Assembly (NCBI GenBank): GCA_018710885.1
Contig: DVJA01000055.1
Span: 1-53,966 of the forward strand
Reading direction: 5' to 3'
Length of the DNA: 53,966 nt
From: Scatomorpha merdigallinarum
GTDB lineage: Bacteria; Bacillota; Clostridia; Oscillospirales; Oscillospiraceae
The position numbers and the translations under genes are program-made. Within the stretch, counting starts at the first letter, position 1. Each line of letters starts with the position of its first letter. Of the stretch, positions 25,114-32,086 are shown in pieces. Under the pieces are notes generated by a model. The model did not search any database, was not told the DNA's origin, and worked only from the letters and a program-made list of their open reading frames with translations.

Positions 25114-25445
25114 TGGCAAATGCGCCTCTTGAGAATATCGTGCGTGAAGGAACCGTAACTGCGGTCGACGTGGATACTCGCCGGGCGCGCGTCAAGTTCC
25201 AAGACCTCAATATTATTTCGGACTGGCTGCCCGTGCTGTCCACACCTCCGTTTATACCGGACTATGTGGGTGAACAGCGCACCGAGTTTGAGTCCGGCGG
25301 CAGCGGGGAGGCGGCATTTGCAAGCCATAAACATGACCTTATCATCAAGCCGTGGCTGCCCAGCGTTAACGATACGGTGCTGGTTTTGTATCTACCACTG
25401 CGCAGCGCGGACGGCTTCATACTGGGGAGGATAGACCCATGGTAA
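25113..25445 (+). CDS. Baseplate spike protein V-like
   Basis: 110 residues. A short version of gpV, with the OB-fold pattern at the N-terminus (VREGTVTAVDVDTRRARVKF, then SDWLPVLS) and WLPSVNDTVLVLYLPLRSADGFILG at the end. It lacks the long beta-helix spike of P2 gpV, so the puncturing tip is short or supplied by another protein. The ATG overlaps the gpD stop. Confidence 0.8.
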   Translation: MANAPLENIVREGTVTAVDVDTRRARVKFQDLNIISDWLPVLSTPPFIPDYVGEQRTEFESGGSGEAAFASHKHDLIIKPWLPSVNDTVLVLYLPLRSADGFILGRIDPW

Positions 25446-25831
25446 TAGGCTGCATCGGCGCTGTGCCTTTCTATGTATCCTCCGAGGCTGTAAAGACTTT
25501 TGAGACGTTTCAGCTTTCCAGCTCGGCAAGGTATGCCACACACCAGCTTGCCTATGGCAATACGCTTCTCGAGTTCACCGGCACGGATCCATCGCAGGTG
25601 CAGATAGAAATACTGCTGTCCGCATACCTGGGTGTGAGCCCGGCGGCGGAATACAGTCAACTCGAGGCATATGAGTTCAATGGAATTGCCGTTCCGGTGG
25701 TCATGGGCGACTGCGCCTATGGTCGCTGGCGATGGGTTATAACCGGACTTACGTATAGGCCGGAACACTATGACAAGTATGGCAACGTGACCAGCGCCAA
25801 GGTGAGTGTGACGCTGAAAGAGTATATGTGA
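25439..25831 (+). CDS. Tail protein U (P2 gpU)
   Basis: 130 residues. VIGCIGAVPFYVSSEAVKTF followed by FQLSSSARYATHQL is typical of gpU, a small protein of the tail completion/baseplate set, usually next to the tape measure in P2. Here it lies between V and W. It overlaps the spike gene by seven bases. Confidence 0.85.
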   Translation: MVIGCIGAVPFYVSSEAVKTFETFQLSSSARYATHQLAYGNTLLEFTGTDPSQVQIEILLSAYLGVSPAAEYSQLEAYEFNGIAVPVVMGDCAYGRWRWVITGLTYRPEHYDKYGNVTSAKVSVTLKEYM

Positions 25832-25840
25832 GGTGATGAC

Positions 25841-26170
25841 ATGACCTACACAGTAAAGGTCACTGACCTGAGCCGCATCACCTTTAACGACACAGATACA
25901 GTGCACTCTATCCTGCAGAACGTAGCTATAATAATCGCCACACGACAGGGAACAGTGCCGCTGTATCGTGAGTTCGGCATGTCTCACAACTTCCTGGACA
26001 GGCCCATAAACGCCGTAAGGACGATGATGTATGCAGAGATACGCGAGGCCGTGGAGCGGTTTGAACCGCGGGTGCGCGTCACAGGCGTGTCTTACGATGA
26101 CATGGGCACGATGGAGGGGGTGCTGAACCCGACGGTGGAGGTGGAAATCATAGATGAGCAGGAATACTGA
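25841..26170 (+). CDS. Baseplate wedge protein W (gp25-like)
   Basis: 109 residues: SILQNVAIIIATRQGTVPLY, then REFGMSHNFLDRPINAV, the conserved gpW/gp25 lysozyme-like fold sequence. It nucleates sheath assembly on the baseplate. Ribosome site GAGGTGAT. It overlaps baseplate J by 17 bases. Confidence 0.9.
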   Translation: MTYTVKVTDLSRITFNDTDTVHSILQNVAIIIATRQGTVPLYREFGMSHNFLDRPINAVRTMMYAEIREAVERFEPRVRVTGVSYDDMGTMEGVLNPTVEVEIIDEQEY

Positions 26171-27527
26171 ATATCAGTTTGTACCGACTGATACCCGTGA
26201 AGTAGAGGCTCGGATGATTGCCTCCTATGCAGAGAAGAGCAAGCAGACCGTGCGGCCAGCCAGCCCTGAGCGGCTGCTTATCGACTGGGTTGCCTCTGCG
26301 ATTCTAGCGATTCGAGTTCTCATCAACTATACGGGCAACCAGAACATACCTAGCCGTGCCGAGGAACTGAATCTTGACGCCCTAGGAGAGCTGGCCTACG
26401 TCCTTGAACGTCCGGGCGCTCAGTGCGCAGTCTGCACCGAGCGTTTTTACATATCCGAGCCGCAGAATACGGCCATACTCATTCCGGCTGGCAACAGAGT
26501 CACCGACATTGCAAGTACGCTGATATGGGAGACGGTGGAGGACGTGTACGTCCCCATAGGCGCCACCTACGTCGATGTACAGATCCGCTGCCAGACACCC
26601 GGTGTCGTAGGCAACGACTGGGCCGAAGGGCAAATCAACACCTTTGTTGACCTTTATGACTACTGCCTGCGCTGTGAGAACATCACGGTCAGCGACGACG
26701 GCGCCGATGTGCCCACAGATGACGAATACTACGAGCTCATGCGCGCCAGCATGGACGCGTACAGCACGGCAGGGCCGAAAGGAGCCTATGAGTATCACGC
26801 CAAGCGTGTCTCAAACGAAATTGGCGATGTCGCCGCGGTGCAGCCAGCAGATACGCTGACGGCCGAGTGGCCTCTGTACGAGCGTAACGGCGTAAAATAC
26901 GCGTTCTTCGGTGGCGACACCATCAACGTTGATGCCATAAGAGTAAGGAAACCAGATGGTACGGCTGCGCTCGATGGTACGGACTACTCCTGCACCTACA
27001 TCAATGGGTTACTTGTCATCGAGATAGAACCGGCTGGCAGCCTTGCGGATGCTGAAAGTATCAGCGTGGACATAGCCCGGGAGATGGCCGGGCATGTCAA
27101 CATATATGTCCTCATGGATGATGGAAATCCGGCCGGAGATGAAATCAAGGCGGCAGTGCTTGCTGCCTGCAATGACAGTACAATCAGACCGCTGACCGAT
27201 TACGTCGCCGTGCTCGACCCGGACATAGTCGAGTACGACATCGACGTGACGTATTACATCCCGTCTACAACCACGAGCAGCTCAGCGGATGTGGAGGCAG
27301 CTGTAGAGGCGGCGACACAGGAATACATAGCCTGGCAGTGCGCCAAGCTCGGGAGGGACATCAACCCGTCCAAGCTGTATGACTTGCTTATGCACACTGG
27401 CATCAAGCGCCTCGAGATGCGCGCGCCGGTTTTCACACGCCTCTACGATGGCACTGAGCATCTTACACCGCAGCTTGCCAGGATACGCAGCGTCAACCTC
27501 GTGAACGGGGGCCACGAACATGAGTAA
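26154..27527 (+). CDS. Baseplate wedge protein J (P2 gpJ)
   Basis: 457 residues, longer than P2 gpJ (~300). RPASPERLLIDWVASAILAI and YTGNQNIPSRAEELNLDALG are the standard gpJ opening; DVTYYIPSTTTSSSADVEAAV and CAKLGRDINPSKL close it. An insertion of ~100 residues in the middle (ERNGVKYAFFGGDTINVDAI...) accounts for the size. It is part of the wedge with W and I. Confidence 0.9.
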   Translation: MSRNTEYQFVPTDTREVEARMIASYAEKSKQTVRPASPERLLIDWVASAILAIRVLINYTGNQNIPSRAEELNLDALGELAYVLERPGAQCAVCTERFYISEPQNTAILIPAGNRVTDIASTLIWETVEDVYVPIGATYVDVQIRCQTPGVVGNDWAEGQINTFVDLYDYCLRCENITVSDDGADVPTDDEYYELMRASMDAYSTAGPKGAYEYHAKRVSNEIGDVAAVQPADTLTAEWPLYERNGVKYAFFGGDTINVDAIRVRKPDGTAALDGTDYSCTYINGLLVIEIEPAGSLADAESISVDIAREMAGHVNIYVLMDDGNPAGDEIKAAVLAACNDSTIRPLTDYVAVLDPDIVEYDIDVTYYIPSTTTSSSADVEAAVEAATQEYIAWQCAKLGRDINPSKLYDLLMHTGIKRLEMRAPVFTRLYDGTEHLTPQLARIRSVNLVNGGHEHE

Positions 27528-28278
27528 CTACGGCCTGACTGTTGAGAACCTGATGCGCGTACTGCCTGCTGTCCTGGCCAGAGACAAGAATGCTTATGCG
27601 CTTGCGGAGGCTATAGCTGAAGCTCTGGTTGCAGAGCTGGACAACATTGACCTCGTGCGTATCTACGCGCGCATCGATGAGCTCCCGGAAGACTTGCTTG
27701 ATATCCTTGCCTATGACTTCAAGGTCGACTGGTGGGACGGCGATTACACACTCGAGCAAAAGCGGCAGACCCTCAAGGATTCGTGGCGAGTTCACAGGAT
27801 GATGGGCACGCGCGCCGCGGTAGAACTGGCCATACGGGCAGTTTTTTCAACAGCGACTGTCAGCGAGTGGTTTGAATATGGCGGGAAGCCGTACTACTTT
27901 CGGCTGAACGTTGATGACACGAACATACTGGTTACAGATGAGGGGCATCAGAAGCTGATGGACCGCGTGAACTGGTTCAAAAGCCTGCGTTCCCGGCTCG
28001 AGAAAATCGAGTATGTATCAACAATAACACTGGCCCCAAGCGTTGTCGGAATCGCCAGCGGCCTCGGGTATGCCATGACGGAGACAACCCTGCCGACGTT
28101 GGAGCGGGAATTCGACTTCAGCTCACGTCTATCAGCCGGTTCCGCACAGATGGGCAGCATTACAGAGGACAACCTCCCGACACTCGAGCGGGAGATTTCT
28201 TATACCAGCCATGTGGCATCAGGCAGCGCCATGCACAGCGTCACAGAGACGCCCATAGGCGACGTGATTATGCAATAG
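27520..28278 (+). CDS. Baseplate protein I (P2 gpI)
   Basis: 252 residues. LMRVLPAVLARDKNAYALAE and the conserved YDFKVDWWDGDYTLEQKRQT and HRMMGTRAAVELAIRAVF identify the P2 gpI family of wedge proteins that connect fibres to the baseplate. The C-terminal ~70 residues contain two similar phrases, TLPTLEREFDFSSRLSAGSA and LPTLEREISYTSHVASGSA, an internal repeat. It overlaps J. Confidence 0.9.
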   Translation: MSNYGLTVENLMRVLPAVLARDKNAYALAEAIAEALVAELDNIDLVRIYARIDELPEDLLDILAYDFKVDWWDGDYTLEQKRQTLKDSWRVHRMMGTRAAVELAIRAVFSTATVSEWFEYGGKPYYFRLNVDDTNILVTDEGHQKLMDRVNWFKSLRSRLEKIEYVSTITLAPSVVGIASGLGYAMTETTLPTLEREFDFSSRLSAGSAQMGSITEDNLPTLEREISYTSHVASGSAMHSVTETPIGDVIMQ

Positions 28279-28290
28279 GAGGTATGAAAC

Positions 28291-29289
28291 ATGAGCTACT
28301 ACGGCGGCACGGTCACCGTCGCCGGGCGTGACCTGATAACCAGCCTGGTCGCAGGCGAGACCATACAGTTTACCCGCATCATGGTTGGCTCCGGCGCGCT
28401 GCCTGAGGGCGTCGAGCCGATAGATATGACAGAGCTTGTCACGCCCGTAGCCGAGGGTACATCAACGACCCCAGTGCAGGACGGGGCCACCGTCTATATG
28501 ACAATCGAGTACCGCAGTGACCTCAATGGCGGCCTCAAAGAAGGATTCTGGCTCCGTGAGTTCGGTGTGTACGCCAAGACCGCAGAGACAGACGAAATTC
28601 TGCTATATTACGCCACGCTCGGCAATAGCCCGCAGCCCGTCAATCCGCTGAAAGACGGCCGTGTGGACATACGCCGGTATCCTATTTCCATCTCCCTCGC
28701 ACTTGACCTCAACGTCCAGGTTATGTATAACCCGGGCGCTTTTGTTTCCTCGGCCGACGCTCAAAAGATAATCGAGCAGATGGTAAACGAGAAAATAAAG
28801 AGCGTCAGCTGCTCTGTAATGACCACCATTACCATCCCAGCATCCGGGTGGGCTGAGGTTGGCCCCGGAACCGGCGAGGAAGACCATGATGAATACAAGT
28901 ACTACATAGATGTACCGATCGCCGGAGTGGACGAATCGAATATCGTCCACGCGAACCCAAACAAGGCATCTTATAACGTGGCGGGCCGCGCTGGCATGTG
29001 CAGGGCAATGTACGCCGGCGACGGATATGTTAGATGCTGGTCAGTGCGCATACCTGAGGCCGATATAGTAGCTGATGCCGAGTGGTCGCTCCAGTACTAC
29101 GGTATCATCGAGGCCGGAGACGGTTACACGCTGCCCGTGGCCACCGAGGATACTCTAGGCGGCGTGAAGATTGGCCTGGGCGTAGATGCTTCCGAGGATG
29201 GCACACTTTCGGTAGATACAGCTTCAGATGCAGAAGTCGAGGAGATGCTCGACGAAATATTCCCTACGAATGAGACCGACGGCGAATAG
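28291..29289 (+). CDS. Tail fibre protein (DUF3751 N-terminus, P2 gpH-like)
   Basis: 332 residues. The first ~165 are the tail-collar fibre N-terminal domain (GGTVTVAGRDLITSLVAGE, then NGGLKEGFWLREFGVYAKT), which attaches to gpI. The rest is beta-type, ending in an acidic tail AEVEEMLDEIFPTNETDGE. That ending recurs in the next gene. It is much shorter than P2 gpH, so receptor binding may be shared with downstream proteins. Confidence 0.88.
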   Translation: MSYYGGTVTVAGRDLITSLVAGETIQFTRIMVGSGALPEGVEPIDMTELVTPVAEGTSTTPVQDGATVYMTIEYRSDLNGGLKEGFWLREFGVYAKTAETDEILLYYATLGNSPQPVNPLKDGRVDIRRYPISISLALDLNVQVMYNPGAFVSSADAQKIIEQMVNEKIKSVSCSVMTTITIPASGWAEVGPGTGEEDHDEYKYYIDVPIAGVDESNIVHANPNKASYNVAGRAGMCRAMYAGDGYVRCWSVRIPEADIVADAEWSLQYYGIIEAGDGYTLPVATEDTLGGVKIGLGVDASEDGTLSVDTASDAEVEEMLDEIFPTNETDGE

Positions 29290-29331
29290 GCCGACGGCTC
29301 AAATATATTTTTGATTCAGGAGGAAATACAA

Positions 29332-30012
29332 ATGCCGTACGATTCCGAAAAAACCACCAAACTTGCACACCTTAAAGCACTTGCTCAGAAGGTAAAGGGT
29401 GAACTCGAAGGGATTACCTCTCCCGAGTATACCATTGTCAAGCAGGGGACCGCTGAGGAAGGCTTCTTCTCCACCTACTATCTCACCAAGGACGGTGAAC
29501 AGGTCGGTGAGAAGATTAACATCCCCAAGGACTTCCTCGTCAACAGCGCAGACATCCTCACGGTCGAGACTGCCGACCAGCCCTATGAGGGCGCGCAGGT
29601 TGGAGACCTCTACATCGACTTCGTCATCAATAGCAAGAACGCCGATGACACTGCGTCTCACGTCTATCTGCCTGTCAATGAGCTGGTCGACGCCTACACC
29701 GGCGGCAACGGCATCACCATTACCCCGCAGAACGAGGTGTCCGTCAAGATTGACACTGCCAATGCCAACGGCCTGAGCGCCGACGCTTCCGGACTCAAGA
29801 TGTCGGTTGCCACCACGGCTGCGGCTGGCGCTATGGCGGCTGCCGACAAGACCAAGCTTGACGGCATTGCTGAGGGCGCGACCAAGGTTGAGGCCAGCAC
29901 TGCCGGCAAAATCAAAATCAACGACACCGACACTACTGTTGTTGATTTTGCTACGGACGAGGAGGTCACGGAAATGCTCAACGAGGTATTTCCGACCGAA
30001 GAACAGACCTGA
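29332..30012 (+). CDS. Fibre-associated structural protein
   Basis: 226 residues from ATG 29,332 (CAGGAGGAAATAC upstream). Helical start YDSEKTTKLAHLKALAQKV, then beta-rich text with the fibre-like phrase MAAADKTKLDGIAEGATKVE common in phage tail-fibre stalks. The end EEVTEMLNEVFPTEEQ echoes the preceding fibre. It is probably an additional fibre or decoration protein; its partner is unknown. Confidence 0.65.
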   Translation: MPYDSEKTTKLAHLKALAQKVKGELEGITSPEYTIVKQGTAEEGFFSTYYLTKDGEQVGEKINIPKDFLVNSADILTVETADQPYEGAQVGDLYIDFVINSKNADDTASHVYLPVNELVDAYTGGNGITITPQNEVSVKIDTANANGLSADASGLKMSVATTAAAGAMAAADKTKLDGIAEGATKVEASTAGKIKINDTDTTVVDFATDEEVTEMLNEVFPTEEQT

Positions 30013-30023
30013 GATTCATGCTT

Positions 30024-30047
30024 GAGGGCGGGTATTTACCCGCCCTC
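30024..30047. repeat. Perfect 11-bp stem hairpin
   Basis: GAGGGCGGGTA-TT-TACCCGCCCTC lies in the 58-bp gap between two fibre-region genes. There is no U-run, so it is a processing or partial-termination signal at most. Confidence 0.5.
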
Positions 30048-30070
30048 ATCCCAAACGGAGGTGATATATC

Positions 30071-30469
30071 GTGAAATCCATCTTCCTGAATCATCTGAAA
30101 TCCGGCCTGCTCAAAGCTAAGGGCGAGACCGCCAAAATTGCCGAGGCGACCGTTGACGCACTTGTGGAAATGGACACTGAGAAGGCGGACAAGCCGGAAG
30201 CAGTCTCCATCACGCTACTGGCCTCCGGTTGGGCTTCTGGCTCCGGCCTTGAGCGGTGGCCTTATTACTACGACATAGTCGATGAGAGCATCACAGAGGC
30301 TGACACAGTGAATCTGTGGCCTTTGCCAGCCAGTGCTGGTATTGCTGCGACTTGCGGACTCAGCGCATACCAGACGAGCGTGGGAAAGCTAAGACTTCTG
30401 TCAAGGCTTGCTCCGCAGGCTGACATAAGCGCCGAGTATTACATCATCAAAGGGAAGGAGAATGTCTAA
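30071..30469 (+). CDS. Hypothetical fibre-region protein
   Basis: 132 residues. The N-terminus (KSIFLNHLKSGLLKAKGETA) is helical. The remainder (SITLLASGWASGSGLERWPY, then YDIVDESITEADTVNLWPLP) resembles a small beta module also seen in the 28,291 fibre (VTTITIPASGWAEV), suggesting a shared fold. GTG/ATG choice: GTG at 30,071 has GGAGGTGAT upstream. Role inferred from place. Confidence 0.6.
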   Translation: MKSIFLNHLKSGLLKAKGETAKIAEATVDALVEMDTEKADKPEAVSITLLASGWASGSGLERWPYYYDIVDESITEADTVNLWPLPASAGIAATCGLSAYQTSVGKLRLLSRLAPQADISAEYYIIKGKENV

Positions 30470-31089
30470 TGGCATGGGGCTCCATAAATGTACCTGGTTC
30501 CGGCTCCACTACTCAGTCCAGTGCGGGCACTCCGCCGGCTACAGGCGCTGCTGTCGGCGACACCTGGTATAACAGCGAAAGCAAAATCTTTTATATCTGC
30601 TCCGCAGTGGATGACGAAGGAAACGCAACCTGGATACCGATTGGCGCAGGAAACGCTTCTGATCTGACGTTTGGACACTCCGGGCAGACACTGGGAGATA
30701 TTATTGATGCGCTTAATAAAAAGGCGATACCTGCACTGAGTGCTGAGCTTCAAGCCGGCTCGATTGTGCTCACGCTGCCGGCAACAGTAACCCAAGGCAG
30801 CATTGTTTGCTTCACGGCGCCTTGCGATTCTGAGGACATGACGGTTGGACTGGTCATTGAGAATGTGCAGTATCCGCTGCGCAATCAGCTCAGTGAAAGC
30901 CTGGCCGGATTGAGCGGCCTGTTTGTAGAGGGAGCCATGATCGCTGTGCTCATCGACCGCAACGAAGTGGTCGCGTACCTGCTGAGTGCATCAAGTTCCA
31001 AGGGATTCGTCGAGTATTCCGGAACCCCTCCCGAGCACCGCATGAACGGCGTGCTGTATGGCCACATCCTGGCAGACTTTGAAACGTAA
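30469..31089 (+). CDS. Hypothetical fibre-region protein
   Basis: 206 residues. The opening MAWGSINVPGSGS and PPATGAAVGDTWYNSESKIF resemble tail-fibre connectors that carry short carbohydrate-binding-type segments. The last ~40 residues lie opposite the end of the - strand silent module 2, so the two frames overlap tail to tail by ~200 bases. Its start overlaps the previous stop. Confidence 0.6.
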   Translation: MAWGSINVPGSGSTTQSSAGTPPATGAAVGDTWYNSESKIFYICSAVDDEGNATWIPIGAGNASDLTFGHSGQTLGDIIDALNKKAIPALSAELQAGSIVLTLPATVTQGSIVCFTAPCDSEDMTVGLVIENVQYPLRNQLSESLAGLSGLFVEGAMIAVLIDRNEVVAYLLSASSSKGFVEYSGTPPEHRMNGVLYGHILADFET

Positions 31090-31517
31090 TTTCGGGGTGG
31101 ATACGTTGACGCTGATGCGTTAGAAACTGTATCAATTACGGAACCCTTATTATACCGAAGTTGTATTTCTACGGTGCCACTAAGTATATCCACATGGTCG
31201 GTGCCACTTGGATGTCTGAGGGCAATACTGGTCTCAGCATAGTAGACACCTTCTGTTGGTGCTTTCTCTGAGTCAATGGTTACGTAGAAATAATCGCCAG
31301 CGTCTATATTCTGATTGCTGCCATCAGCTGCCAACTGAACGGTTGCTGGGCTTCGCATTGTAATAGTGCCGTTGGACGCAGGATAAATACTGTTGGAATA
31401 ATAGATAGTTGCCGTGCTATTTCGTCCAATTTGAGTGAGAATTCTGGTCGGTCCCTGAATCGTGCCGCCTTGCCTTAACACTATATTGTATCTATTCCAA
31501 ACATACCTATTTGACAT
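30885..31517 (-). CDS. Silent fibre N-terminal module 2 (frame runs on antisense to neighbour)
   Basis: ATG at 31,517 with CTGGGGGTATC upstream opens MSNRYVWNRYNIVL, the same start motif as the + strand fibre (MSTRYVWNRF) and module 1 (MSNRYVWEKSN). The module ends at residues reading DTVSNASASTYP (31,096-31,127), equal to TVSNAASSTYP in the + gene. Beyond that the frame continues to 30,885 only as antisense of the neighbouring gene, which is not meaningful protein. There is no constant C-terminal part. It is interpreted as a silent cassette for recombination into 32,087-33,898. Confidence 0.6.
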   Translation of the reverse strand: MSNRYVWNRYNIVLRQGGTIQGPTRILTQIGRNSTATIYYSNSIYPASNGTITMRSPATVQLAADGSNQNIDAGDYFYVTIDSEKAPTEGVYYAETSIALRHPSGTDHVDILSGTVEIQLRYNKGSVIDTVSNASASTYPPRNYVSKSARMWPYSTPFMRCSGGVPEYSTNPLELDALSRYATTSLRSMSTAIMAPSTNRPLNPARLSLS

Positions 31518-32061
31518 GATGATACCCCCAGAAGAGCAACGGCAAAACCACACAAATCTTGGCGATTTGGCAGCAGTTATTGTTGAGTGGGTAGGTGGAT
31601 GACGCGGCGTTGGAGAGGGTGGCAACAGCGGTGCCTTTCGATCTAGCGCAACTTACTATATATACGCTGCCTCTAGTTACCGTAGTGCGCACGCCTGGAA
31701 GTCCATCAGCGTCTACAACTTGCGATATCTGAATAGTCGCGCCGCTCGAGCCCGCTTGATATGTGCGGCCGGCCGTCCAAGCTGACAACTGGAAATATTT
31801 ATTTGCAGCTATGCTTAAAGTTCCTTCTGAAATTTGCTGCGTGCTGTCAGCCAACGTTATAGAAACATACCCATTAACATTGTCTACCCATGTGTCGCCG
31901 GGCACCAATGATGTTTCATCGGTGGCTTGCTTAACTGTTACAACCCGTTGGGCTGCATTACTTGAATACCACTGTTCAAGATAATAAGGGTAATTTACCC
32001 TGCTGCTTTGATAAAAGCTATAATTTATATTGCTTTTTTCCCAAACGTAACGATTACTCAT
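31507..32061 (-). CDS. Silent fibre N-terminal module 1
   Basis: 184 residues from ATG 32,061. It opens MSNRYVWEKSNINYSFYQS and reaches the junction phrase ARSKGTAVATLSNAASSTYP, then 27 unrelated residues and a stop that overlaps the start of module 2. It faces the + strand gene head-to-head, with only 25 bases between the two start codons. It lacks the Fn3-like and C-terminal regions present in the + gene. Together with the inverted repeats at the junctions this fits an alternative 5' cassette. Confidence 0.65.
   Translation of the reverse strand: MSNRYVWEKSNINYSFYQSSRVNYPYYLEQWYSSNAAQRVVTVKQATDETSLVPGDTWVDNVNGYVSITLADSTQQISEGTLSIAANKYFQLSAWTAGRTYQAGSSGATIQISQVVDADGLPGVRTTVTRGSVYIVSCARSKGTAVATLSNAASSTYPLNNNCCQIAKICVVLPLLFWGYHHVK
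31587..31615 (-). repeat. Inverted repeat, left copy (module junction)
   Basis: 29 bases on the - strand, CTCCAACGCCGCGTCATCC then ACCTACCCAC, matching 32,506-32,534 on the + strand at 26 of 29 positions; all three differences are synonymous third-base changes. Similarity extends weakly ~30 bases upstream. Both copies are read in the same phase (SNAASSTYP). Confidence 0.75.
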
Positions 32062-32086
32062 AAAATCCCCCCCTGGAGGTGATATT

